DNA from: Flavobacteriales bacterium
GTDB taxonomy: Bacteria; Bacteroidota; Bacteroidia; Flavobacteriales_E; Vicingaceae
DNA length: 64,000 nucleotides
NCBI GenBank assembly: GCA_013359255.1
Contig: JABWCF010000001.1
Span: 176,982 to 240,981, forward strand
Direction of reading: 5' to 3'
Part shown: positions 17,614 through 24,560 of the stretch, in pieces
Layout: each line of letters starts with the position of its first letter
How positions within the stretch are numbered: the first letter of the stretch is position 1
Made by a program: the position numbers and the translations under genes
The notes under the pieces: model-generated
Told to the model about the DNA's origin: nothing
The model's input: the letters and a program-made list of their open reading frames with translations, nothing else
Database searches by the model: none

Positions 17614-18892
17614 TGATGTTGGGTAGTGTGATGGTAAATGTACTTCCTTTTCCTTCTTTACTTTTTAGTTTTATATTTCCGTTGTGTAGTTCTATCATTG
17701 TTTTAACGTAGTTTAGCCCTAGTCCGAAACCTTTTACATTGTGAATGTCGCCCGAAGGAACTCTATAAAATTTTTCAAAAATATTTTTCTGATGAAGCAA
17801 TGGTATTCCTATTCCTTTATCGCTGATGTGAATTAGCAAATCGGAATTCTTATTTTCTGTGGTTATGGCAATATTTGGCTGATTTATGCTGTATTTAAAA
17901 GCATTGTCGAGTAAATTAAAAATGATGTTGGTTAAGTGCACTTTGTCTCCAAAAACAAAATCATTTTTTGCATTCAAGTTTAAGGAAATTATGCCATCGG
18001 CTTTTTTAATAAGCGGTTCCATACTGTTTACACTACGTTGTATGAGTTGGTGTATGTTTAATTTTTCGTTCTGTAATTGTATTTCTTCCTTTTCGAGCAT
18101 AGCCATTTGCAATACTCGATCAACCTGTTTTTTTAATCTTTCGTTTTCTTCTTTAATAATTTGAGCATACATTTTCAGTCGCTCCGGATGATCATGTAAA
18201 TTTTCCGAAATAAGTACATCGCTAGACAGGGATATGGTAGAAATAGGGGTTTTTAGTTCGTGGGTCATATTATTTATAAAATCGTTTTTTATTTCAGAAA
18301 GCCGTTTTTGTTTTAAAATAACAGCTATGGTATAACTGAAAAACGAAATGATAAGCAGAATTAAGGCAGAAGAGAATACCCAAATTCCCATACCACTTAC
18401 AATATAACTTGTTTTCTTAGGAAAGTAAACGCCAAAATAATGACCGTCATTATTCCATTCCATGGTATCGGAAGTGGCTGCCAAGGAATTTTTTTCTTCT
18501 GAACCTAGCGGTATGTAGTTGCCAAAAACAATAGAATCGGTAAAACAATCGTAAATTACATACTCATAGTCTGTTTTTAGATTTCGTTTCTCAAATTCCT
18601 GATTCAATAATGTTTCTAACAGGTAAGGGTGTAATGTATCGTTAATCTGAGCAATAAAATAGTTCGATGAAATTTGTTTTACAGGATTTGAAATAGAATA
18701 AGTATCGTGGTTTATAGAAAGAATATTTTTTACCACATCGTTAAGTGCCAGTTGAACTTGATCGTTAAATTGTTTTTCTTGCAGGTTAAAAGCCTTTGTA
18801 ACCCAGTAGATTTGGGTTGCAATAACCCCTCCGAGCGAAATGGTGGCCAACACAATGATATTACGGATTATTTTTCTTTTCACACGAAACAA
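17606..18892 (-). CDS. Membrane sensor histidine kinase (RprX-like)
   Basis: A 428-residue kinase. A first transmembrane helix spans about residues 9-31 and a second about 165-192 (VFSSALILLIISFFSYTIAVIL). A periplasmic sensor loop of about 130 residues lies between them with no recognised domain. No clear HAMP is visible. The HisKA box is NDFINNMTHELKTPIS (phospho-histidine present). The HATPase domain shows NLLDNAFKYS (N box), HISDKGIGIP (G1), VKGFGLGLNYVK (G2) and GSTFTITLP. It would phosphorylate the regulator encoded just downstream, with an 8-bp overlap. The signal sensed cannot be inferred. Length and architecture match RprX of Bacteroides. Confidence 0.9.
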   Translation of the reverse strand: MFRVKRKIIRNIIVLATISLGGVIATQIYWVTKAFNLQEKQFNDQVQLALNDVVKNILSINHDTYSISNPVKQISSNYFIAQINDTLHPYLLETLLNQEFEKRNLKTDYEYVIYDCFTDSIVFGNYIPLGSEEKNSLAATSDTMEWNNDGHYFGVYFPKKTSYIVSGMGIWVFSSALILLIISFFSYTIAVILKQKRLSEIKNDFINNMTHELKTPISTISLSSDVLISENLHDHPERLKMYAQIIKEENERLKKQVDRVLQMAMLEKEEIQLQNEKLNIHQLIQRSVNSMEPLIKKADGIISLNLNAKNDFVFGDKVHLTNIIFNLLDNAFKYSINQPNIAITTENKNSDLLIHISDKGIGIPLLHQKNIFEKFYRVPSGDIHNVKGFGLGLNYVKTMIELHNGNIKLKSKEGKGSTFTITLPNINE

Positions 18893-18959
18893 GTAATTTG
18901 AAATGGTGAAGTTCGGTTTTTCGTTTTAAAATGAAAAGATGAAGTGATGAATTTATACG

Positions 18960-18999
18960 AAACGTAGCAGGAGTGGCTTTAACCACTCCTGCTACGTTT
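18960..18999 (-). terminator. Hairpin terminator-like structure downstream of the decayed T9SS gene
   Basis: A perfect 17-bp stem (AAACGTAGCAGGAGTGG, 18960-18976, with its complement at 18983-18999) and a 6-nt loop. It lies 17 bp after the stop of the decayed T9SS tail on the minus strand, so it was probably that gene's terminator. It now stands 68 bp upstream of the sensor kinase start. Confidence 0.6.
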
Positions 19000-19015
19000 G
19001 TTAGAAAAAAGAAAT

Positions 19016-19186
19016 TTATTTCCCCACTACCATTTTTTTAGTGTCAATCATTTTACCATCTACCACAATGCTGTACTGGTAAATGCTTTGACTAAGGTTG
19101 GCGGCATATACTTTTAATTGACCTTTTCCGCTTTGTTTAATATCAACGGTCTTAATAATACGACCCTGCATATCGGTGAAGCCATC
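19016..19186 (-). pseudogene. Remnant of a T9SS type A sorting domain (3' end of a lost secreted protein gene)
   Basis: Reading the minus strand gives 56 residues and a TAA stop: FTDMQGRIIKTVDI, GKGQLKVYAANLSQSIYQYS, then VVDGKMIDTKKMVVGK. This is a nearly complete T9SS C-terminal sorting domain of the kind found at the end of tail-fibre/S74-like and other secreted Bacteroidota proteins. In the same frame two TGA stops stand immediately upstream (19187-19192), and a palindromic repeat starts at about 19199, so the body of the gene is missing. There is no start codon, so it is a fossil and not a gene. It shows that sequence was deleted or replaced where the repeats now sit. Confidence 0.75.
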
Positions 19187-19198
19187 TCATCATCTGTT

Positions 19199-19284
19199 CG
19201 TTATTGCGAATGTAGTGAAGCAAACTTTTTAATGCGGAGTAAAAAGCAGGGGATTGCTTCGGTCGTTTCTCCCTCGCAATTACG
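19199..19284. repeat. Imperfect palindromic repeat, 'CGTTATTGCGA' type
   Basis: CGTTATTGCGA (19199-19209) and TCGCAATTACG (19274-19284) are inverted with one mismatch; GAAGCAA (19217-19223) and TTGCTTC (19254-19260) form an inner inverted pair. The ends resemble the 'TCATTGCGAGG...GAAGCAATC' intergenic palindromes that I know from many bacterial genomes. The element abuts the truncated T9SS tail. The track ORFs crossing it are not genes. Confidence 0.65.
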
Positions 19285-19360
19285 GGGAAGGGTATTACTT
19301 CAAGTGTTTTGAGATGCCAAAAACAGATTGAGAAGAGAAAAAGGTTTATTTCGTTTCCCA

Positions 19361-19396
19361 TTGTTCTCGATACGCTCTGCTACTCGAACGGACAAA
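19361..19396 (-). repeat. Palindromic element, TTCGAGT/GTATCGAGAA family, copy A
   Basis: On the minus strand it reads TTTGTCCGTTCGAGTAGC, a short centre, then GCGTATCGAGAACAA. The terminal TTGT and ACAA are complementary. It is inverted relative to copy B: TTCTCGATACGCTC (19364-19377) matches GAGCGTATCGAGAA (19445-19458) perfectly and GCTACTCGAA (19379-19388) matches TTCGAGTAGC (19428-19437), so A and B together could form a large hairpin. Confidence 0.7.
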
Positions 19397-19420
19397 GAAG
19401 GAGCTAAAACAATAAAAAAA

Positions 19421-19463
19421 ATGTCACTTCGAGTAGCGAGGAACGAGCGTATCGAGAAGAACA
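19421..19463 (+). repeat. Palindromic element, TTCGAGT/GTATCGAGAA family, copy B
   Basis: Reads ATGTCACTTCGAGTAGC, a short centre GAGGAACGA, then GCGTATCGAGAAGAACAG. It is the copy closest to the two versions inside the SpoIIE phosphatase gene (49997-50041 and 50399-50443). No ORF spanning it looks real. Confidence 0.7.
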
Positions 19464-19480
19464 GTTTTTATCTCAACCCC

Positions 19481-19547
19481 TTTGTCTGTTCTAGATACGG
19501 TTTAATTCCGTTAGCTCTGCATTAAACCTACTAGAACGGACAAAAAA
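19481..19547 (-). repeat. Palindromic element, TTCGAGT/GTATCGAGAA family, copy C (with nested arms)
   Basis: Outer arms TTTGTCTGTTCTAG (19481-19494) and CTAGAACGGACAAA (19531-19544) are inverted with one mismatch. Inner arms GGTTTAAT (19499-19506) and ATTAAACC (19521-19528) are perfect. The arms match copy A with C to T changes (TTCTAG for TTCGAG), so it is a diverged member whose centre has been replaced. Confidence 0.65.
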
Positions 19548-19640
19548 ATAATAGGAGTAGGGTTTAATTTTCCAATACTCAAATTTTATCTTTTAGTGGA
19601 GTAGCTTTGCAAGTCAATATTTTTACAAAATGGCTGATAT

Positions 19641-19886
19641 ATGGCATCTTTTCCTCAATACCGAAAGTATAAAAACAATAAAAGCTATTTTAAAATACTA
19701 TCGGAGCAGGAGTTTTATGAAATCCAACTGCAGAGAAACCAAAAAAACATTTACCATGTAAAAGTTAAAGTTTTACCGGATAGAAATTATTTACACGATA
19801 TGCTTTACAACTATGAAGATTACTGGGATAAGTGCGATGAAAATGAAATCAAATTTATCGAAACACATTTAAAAACAAGCAGTTAA
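19641..19886 (+). CDS. Small conserved hypothetical protein upstream of rpmG
   Basis: An 81-residue charged protein, FPQYRKYKNNKSYFKILSE at the start and VKVLPDRNYLHDMLYNYED in the middle. I recognise the pattern 'YRKY..NKxYFKI' and 'KILPDRNxxxDM' from a small Bacteroidota-wide hypothetical family; the function is unknown. No signal peptide or membrane segment is seen. It lies between the repeat cluster and the ribosomal protein genes on the same strand, 81 bp ahead of rpmG. The ATG at 19641 matches the family start. It is too acidic/basic-mixed and too short to suggest an enzyme. Confidence 0.6.
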   Translation: MASFPQYRKYKNNKSYFKILSEQEFYEIQLQRNQKNIYHVKVKVLPDRNYLHDMLYNYEDYWDKCDENEIKFIETHLKTSS

Positions 19887-19939
19887 AAGCAGAAAGCAAC
19901 AAAAAAATAAAATCATTTTAATTCATTCAATAAAAATAG

Positions 19940-19947
19940 TACATTTG
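19940..19947 (+). promoter_or_regulatory. Bacteroidota -7 promoter box (TACATTTG) ahead of rpmG
   Basis: TACATTTG matches TAnnTTTG and sits 21 bp upstream of the rpmG ATG, so the predicted leader is very short. An AT-rich stretch lies at the -33 position, without a clear TTG. Confidence 0.55.
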
Positions 19948-19967
19948 CCGTCCCAAAAAAAGTAAAA

Positions 19968-20150
19968 ATGGCAAAGAGAGGTAACAGAATACAGGTTATT
20001 TTAGAATGTACCGAACACAAAGACAGCGGAAAACCAGGTACAAGCCGGTATATCACAACCAAAAACCGCAAAAATACCCCAGATAGGTTGGAACTGAAAA
20101 AGTATAATCCAATCCTAAAAAAAATAACTGTTCACAGAGAAATTAAATAA
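19968..20150 (+). CDS. rpmG: 50S ribosomal protein L33
   Basis: A 60-residue L33: [17 protein letters not shown] at the N-terminus, [21 protein letters not shown] in the middle and a basic C-terminus. It is the form with a single cysteine and no zinc ribbon, as is common in Bacteroidota. It belongs to the large ribosomal subunit near the E site. It precedes the DUF4295 gene by 8 bp. In many Bacteroidota rpmB lies directly upstream, but here a small hypothetical gene and the repeat cluster take that position. Confidence 0.93.
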   Translation: MAKRGNRIQVILECTEHKDSGKPGTSRYITTKNRKNTPDRLELKKYNPILKKITVHREIK

Positions 20151-20158
20151 TATAAGAA

Positions 20159-20314
20159 ATGGCAAAGAAAGTAGTAGCAACCTTAAAAAAGGGCGATGGA
20201 AAAAGTGTAACCAAAGTAATTAAAATGGTACGCTCGCCCAAAACTGGAGCCTATACCTTTAAAGAGGAAATAGTGCCCAATGAATTGGTAAAAGAATTTT
20301 TAGCAAAGAAATAA
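20159..20314 (+). CDS. DUF4295 small basic protein
   Basis: A 51-residue protein absent from the ORF track because of its size: MAKKVVATLKKGDGKS, KVIKMVRSPKTGAYTF and a C-terminal VKEFLAKK. The family is specific to Bacteroidota and is regularly encoded between rpmG and ftsY; a ribosome-associated role is suggested by its position and high lysine content but has not to my knowledge been shown by sequence alone. The ATG at 20159 follows the rpmG stop by 8 bp. A terminator-like hairpin separates it from ftsY. Confidence 0.88.
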   Translation: MAKKVVATLKKGDGKSVTKVIKMVRSPKTGAYTFKEEIVPNELVKEFLAKK

Positions 20315-20338
20315 CCCGTACCTGCGGAATTTACAGAA

Positions 20339-20367
20339 GCTTCTCTTGCCGGAGAGGCTTTTTTTAT
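20339..20367 (+). terminator. Terminator/attenuator between DUF4295 and ftsY
   Basis: GCTTCTC (20339-20345) pairs with GAGAGGC (20352-20358), including one G-U pair, followed by T7. It lies 25 bp after the DUF4295 stop and 11 bp before the ftsY ATG, so it probably reduces read-through from the abundant ribosomal transcript into ftsY. Confidence 0.7.
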
Positions 20368-20377
20368 TTAAAAAAGT

Positions 20378-21328
20378 ATGTCGTTTTTTAATTTTTTCAG
20401 CAAATCCAACAAAGAGACTTTAGATAAAGGTCTTCACAAAACCAAAGAAGGATTGATGGGTAAACTAGCTCGTGCCATTGCAGGCAAAAGCACAGTAGAT
20501 GAAGAAGTGCTAGACAATTTGGAAGAAAGCCTCATTTCGGCCGATGTAAGCGTAGAAACCACCCTAAAAATTATTGATAAAATACAAAAAAGAGTTGCCA
20601 AAGAAAAGTATGTTAATACTTCCGAATTGCATACCGTTTTAAAAGACGAAATAATCTCTTTACTATCGGAAAACAAAAGCGTAAACGGTAGTTTTTTAAA
20701 AGACAATTTGCCAAAACCGTATGTTATAATGGTAGTAGGAGTAAATGGTGTAGGTAAAACCACAACCATTGGAAAATTGGCATACCAATTTAAAAATCAA
20801 AATCAAAAAGTGCTTTTAGGAGCCGCAGATACTTTCAGAGCAGCCGCAGTAGATCAACTGAAAATATGGTCGGAAAGAGTAGGCGTTTCTATCGTATCTC
20901 AGGGCATGGGAGCCGACCCCGCATCGGTGGCATACGATACACTTAACTCGGCAAAAGCACAAGGATCCGATGTGGTAATAATAGATACTGCGGGAAGGTT
21001 GCACAATAAAGTAAACCTAATGAACGAACTTACCAAAATCAAAAACGTAATGAAAAAGGTGTATCCCGATGCACCTCATGAAGTACTTTTAGTGTTAGAT
21101 GCTTCTACAGGGCAAAATGCCTTAGAGCAGGCCAAGCACTTTACGGCAGCCACCGAAGTAAATGCCTTAGCACTTACTAAATTAGACGGAACCGCCAAGG
21201 GCGGAATAGTGCTTAGTATTGCCGAGCAGTTTAAAGTTCCTGTAAAATACATTGGTGTAGGAGAAAAAATGGAAGATTTACAACTGTTTAATAGCGGGGA
21301 GTTTGTTGATAGTTTATTCAAAAAATAA
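20378..21328 (+). CDS. ftsY: Signal recognition particle receptor FtsY
   Basis: A 316-residue SRP GTPase. A short N domain (about 1-95) lacks the long acidic A domain of E. coli FtsY, as usual in Bacteroidota. The G domain shows GVNGVGKTTTIGKLA (G1), GAADTFRAAAVDQL (G2), VVIIDTAGR (G3), LTKLDGTAKGG (G4) and IGVGEKMEDL (G5 region). It docks SRP-ribosome complexes at the inner membrane. The start MSFFNFFSKSNK is a typical amphipathic membrane-targeting N-terminus. rpmG-DUF4295-ftsY order is conserved in the phylum. Confidence 0.95.
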   Translation: MSFFNFFSKSNKETLDKGLHKTKEGLMGKLARAIAGKSTVDEEVLDNLEESLISADVSVETTLKIIDKIQKRVAKEKYVNTSELHTVLKDEIISLLSENKSVNGSFLKDNLPKPYVIMVVGVNGVGKTTTIGKLAYQFKNQNQKVLLGAADTFRAAAVDQLKIWSERVGVSIVSQGMGADPASVAYDTLNSAKAQGSDVVIIDTAGRLHNKVNLMNELTKIKNVMKKVYPDAPHEVLLVLDASTGQNALEQAKHFTAATEVNALALTKLDGTAKGGIVLSIAEQFKVPVKYIGVGEKMEDLQLFNSGEFVDSLFKK

Positions 21329-21361
21329 CCCCAATTCTTAAAATTGTTTAACTTTCCGCAT

Positions 21362-21369
21362 TATTTTTG
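21362..21369 (+). promoter_or_regulatory. Possible -7 promoter box (TATTTTTG) for the FnIII-like gene
   Basis: TATTTTTG fits TAnnTTTG, 24 bp before the ATG at 21393. A TTG at 21344-21346 stands about 15 bp upstream, slightly closer than the usual -33 spacing. The region is AT-rich, so chance matches are possible. Confidence 0.4.
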
Positions 21370-21392
21370 GAAAAACAAATACCGATTATACT

Positions 21393-23177
21393 ATGAAAAA
21401 AAATGTATTCCTTCTGTTCTTAACGGCACTATCTACCTCTGTATTCGCAACCCTATCCACACCACAACTTTCCTTGCCTGCCGATGGTGCCACAGTAATT
21501 ATGCCTAATGCCTTTTTAAAATGGGAACCGGTTACCAATGCAACGTATTACAGAATACAAGTAGATACCAATGCTAATTTTACCAATCCGAAAAGTTTTA
21601 TTTCTATTCCAACCGGTTTTTATTGTGCCAACTTATTATTCGGAACAGATTATTATTGGAGAATTAAAGCTAAAAGCCCCAGCGATTCTTCAGTTTGGTC
21701 TAATGCGTTTTTGTTCACTACATTTTATAACGAGTTTACGTTGAACACACCTAAAATGGTAAATGCAAAAGCTACTTTTACAGTTAGTGCCAATGCCGAT
21801 ATAACCAGTGATGTACTTACTATTAACGGAGTAAATCTAACCGAAGGTCTGCATTTTATAGCAGGTGGTTCTGCAAATGCCACAGCCACAAATATTGCCA
21901 ATGCTATTAATATTCATGTAAGTTTAATGGGGGTGGTAACAGCAACCACTTCTAACAACAAAGTAGATGTTTGGGCCGTGGCAAACGGCACTTTTGGAAA
22001 TGGTATTCCGGTTTCTTTTACCGCAGGAGGAGCCGCAGGAGGCTCTTGGAACGGAGCCTCTTTAACAAACGGCAGTTTTGGAATAGAGGCTGTTAAGGGG
22101 AATCTAACGTGGAACGCCATTACCGGTGTAAATTCTTATCAATACGAAATAGATATTACCCCATTATTCAACTCTCCAAACAACAAAAAAGGAATAGTGC
22201 CCTTCGGAACCAACTTAGCCGAAGTCGATCAGTTGTTTTTTGATACCTATTATTATTGGAGATTAAGAGCCATTCACTCACAAGATACCAGCGGATGGTC
22301 TGCCTACTTAACTTTTAAAACTCCAGCAGAAATAATACATCTTTCACCTGCTCCTTCTTTTACCGGAGCAATGGCTAATCAACAAATGAAATGGAATTTA
22401 ATGGCTGGTGTGCAGGAATATGACGTGCAATACGATACTACATCTAATTTTAATTCTACCGAGTTAAAAACAATCTACAATGTTTTTAGTCCGCTTAATT
22501 ATGCAAATGCCATTAAACTGCATTTTAATCAAAAATATTACTGGAGAGTAAGAGGTGTTCACGATTTTGATATTTCCGGATGGTCAACCTCGTGGAATTA
22601 TACCACCATTAATCAAATTCCTTTATACCAACCGGCTAATACATCTTCAACTTCTTCGCCTATTCCAACATTTGTTTGGAAAAATGTAACCGGCATAACA
22701 AAATATGAATTGCAATTAGATGTAAACAGCAACTTTACAACCCCCACCACTTATGTGGTAAATCAAAACGGATCTGATTCTGCTTATACATTACAAAATG
22801 CATTGGTTATGAATCAAATCTATTTTTGGAGAGTAAGAGCCATGCACTCAAACGACACCTCTTCGTGGTCTGTTCCGTTTTCTTTTACCGCTTCAAATAC
22901 TTCGGTTGCCGAAACTATTTCAAAAGCTTCTATTAATGTTTTTCCTAACCCTGCCAAAGAGGTTGTAAATATTAGTGTGTCAAATATGTCATCCTCTTTC
23001 GTAAATGTAATTTTAATTGATATGCTTGGAAAAACGGTATTTGAAAGTATTCACACCATCAATACTTCTGACCAAAACATTAATATAGATTTAAGTAAAG
23101 TGAATCAGGGTATATATTTTATTAATGTAATATCCGAAAACGAAAAACTTACAAAACGAATCGTGGTAAACAAATAA
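21393..23177 (+). CDS. Secreted FnIII-like repeat protein with T9SS type A sorting domain
   Basis: A 594-residue exported protein. It has a signal peptide (MKKNVFLLFLTALSTSVFA) and four fibronectin type III-like modules of about 90 residues, each ending in YYWRIKAK, YYWRLRAIHSQDTSGWS, YYWRVRGVH or YFWRVRAMHSNDTSSWS-type strands. Between the first and second module sits a different domain of about 110 residues (about 118-227), with NADITSDVLTINGV and SANATATNIANAIN, the latter pattern being familiar from phage tail and flagellar-hook-like proteins. The C-terminus is a T9SS type A domain: VFPNPAKEVVNIS, NQGIYFINVISEN, RIVVNK. Likely a cell-surface adhesin or structural protein; the ligand is unknown. 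It is followed by a strong terminator. Confidence 0.85.
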   Translation: MKKNVFLLFLTALSTSVFATLSTPQLSLPADGATVIMPNAFLKWEPVTNATYYRIQVDTNANFTNPKSFISIPTGFYCANLLFGTDYYWRIKAKSPSDSSVWSNAFLFTTFYNEFTLNTPKMVNAKATFTVSANADITSDVLTINGVNLTEGLHFIAGGSANATATNIANAINIHVSLMGVVTATTSNNKVDVWAVANGTFGNGIPVSFTAGGAAGGSWNGASLTNGSFGIEAVKGNLTWNAITGVNSYQYEIDITPLFNSPNNKKGIVPFGTNLAEVDQLFFDTYYYWRLRAIHSQDTSGWSAYLTFKTPAEIIHLSPAPSFTGAMANQQMKWNLMAGVQEYDVQYDTTSNFNSTELKTIYNVFSPLNYANAIKLHFNQKYYWRVRGVHDFDISGWSTSWNYTTINQIPLYQPANTSSTSSPIPTFVWKNVTGITKYELQLDVNSNFTTPTTYVVNQNGSDSAYTLQNALVMNQIYFWRVRAMHSNDTSSWSVPFSFTASNTSVAETISKASINVFPNPAKEVVNISVSNMSSSFVNVILIDMLGKTVFESIHTINTSDQNINIDLSKVNQGIYFINVISENEKLTKRIVVNK

Positions 23178-23202
23178 TTTTTTTTGTTGTTTTAAACAAA
23201 AA

Positions 23203-23232
23203 AAACTGCCGCCAAGTGCGGCAGTTTGTTTT
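23203..23232 (+). terminator. Rho-independent terminator after the FnIII-like gene
   Basis: AAACTGCCGC (23203-23212) pairs perfectly with GCGGCAGTTT (23218-23227) around a 5-nt loop, then GTTTTT. It lies 25 bp after the stop and directly before rimO. Confidence 0.85.
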
Positions 23233-23246
23233 TAATGTGAATACTA

Positions 23247-24557
23247 ATGCGAACTAAATCGATAAATAAAAAAAAGGTAAATATTATTACACTAGGTTGC
23301 TCTAAAAACGTCTTCGATTCAGAAGTGTTAATGGGACAATTGCATGCCAATCAGTTTGAAGTAAGCCATGAAAAAGAAAACACAAATGCCGGTATTGTAA
23401 TTATAAACACTTGTGGTTTCATAGATTCAGCAAAACAGGAATCGATAAATACCATTCTTCAATTTGCCCAAGCCAGAAAAAAAGGCCAGATTGAAAAACT
23501 AATAGTTTCAGGTTGTTTATCCGAACGATACAAGACCGAATTAGAAAAAGAAATTCCGGAAGTAGATGCCTATTTCGGAACCAAAGAATTACCTCATTTG
23601 TTAAAAACACTAAATGCCGATTATAAACATGAATTAGTAGGCGAAAGGATACTTACCACACCTAAACATTACGCCTATTTTAAAATTGCTGAGGGTTGCG
23701 ATAGACCTTGCTCCTTTTGTGCTATTCCGCTGATGAGAGGAAAACACGTTTCATTTCCTATACAGGAATTAGTTACAAACGCCCAAAAACTTGCTGATAA
23801 TGGAGTAAAGGAGTTAATATTAATTGCACAGGATTTAACCTACTACGGACTCGATTTATACAAAGAAAGAAAACTTTCTGAATTACTAAGTCGTCTTTCC
23901 GATGTAAATGGGATAGAATGGATACGCTTGCACTATGCCTATCCAAGCGGATTTCCATTAGATGTAATAGACGTAATGAAACAAAAAAGCAATATTTGTA
24001 AATACCTGGATATTCCACTACAACATGCCTCGAATAAAATGCTGGAAGCTATGCGAAGAGGTACTACAAAAGAAAAAATTACCGCCCTGATAAATGATAT
24101 AAGAAATAAAATTCCGGAAATTGCGATACGAACCACGCTTATTACAGGGTATCCGGGCGAAACAGAAAAAGATTTTGAAGAGTTAAAAGATTTTGTATTA
24201 AAAATGCGATTCGACCGCTTGGGGGTTTTTCCCTATTCGCACGAAGAAAATACGTATGCTTTTGCTTTTAAAGATGATGTGCCCGAATCGCTGAAAGTAG
24301 CACGGGCAAATGAAATTATGCAATTGCAACAAGAAATATCTTTATCATATAATCAAGAAAAAATAGGAAAAAAAATGAAAGTACTTTTCGATAAAAAGGA
24401 AGGAAACTATTTTGTAGGTCGTACCGAGTACGACTCGCCCGATGTGGATAATGAAGTGCTTCTGGAAGCCCAAGAAGCCTACGTAAGAATAGGCGATTTT
24501 GCTAATGTAGAAATAACCGGAGCCAGTGAGTTTGACCTTTTTGCCAAGTTGATTTAA
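23247..24557 (+). CDS. rimO: Ribosomal protein S12 methylthiotransferase RimO
   Basis: A 436-residue radical SAM methylthiotransferase. The UPF0004 domain has ITLGCSKNVFDSE, NTCGFIDSAKQES and SGCLSERY, supplying three cysteines of the auxiliary cluster. The radical SAM domain has CDRPCSFCAIPLMRGKH (CxxxCxxC). A C-terminal TRAM domain follows (VLFDKKEGNYFVGRTEYDSP). The family adds a methylthio group to an aspartate of ribosomal protein S12. CSFCAIPLMRGKH and DVDNEVLL distinguish RimO from MiaB. The ATG at 23247 gives a slightly basic leader. It is followed after 3 bp by bshC. Confidence 0.93.
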   Translation: MRTKSINKKKVNIITLGCSKNVFDSEVLMGQLHANQFEVSHEKENTNAGIVIINTCGFIDSAKQESINTILQFAQARKKGQIEKLIVSGCLSERYKTELEKEIPEVDAYFGTKELPHLLKTLNADYKHELVGERILTTPKHYAYFKIAEGCDRPCSFCAIPLMRGKHVSFPIQELVTNAQKLADNGVKELILIAQDLTYYGLDLYKERKLSELLSRLSDVNGIEWIRLHYAYPSGFPLDVIDVMKQKSNICKYLDIPLQHASNKMLEAMRRGTTKEKITALINDIRNKIPEIAIRTTLITGYPGETEKDFEELKDFVLKMRFDRLGVFPYSHEENTYAFAFKDDVPESLKVARANEIMQLQQEISLSYNQEKIGKKMKVLFDKKEGNYFVGRTEYDSPDVDNEVLLEAQEAYVRIGDFANVEITGASEFDLFAKLI

Positions 24558-24560
24558 CCA

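Noticed and set aside
19118-19525. Short ORFs (64-69 residues) across the repeat cluster
   Set aside because: They run through palindromes in various frames and have no conserved protein features.
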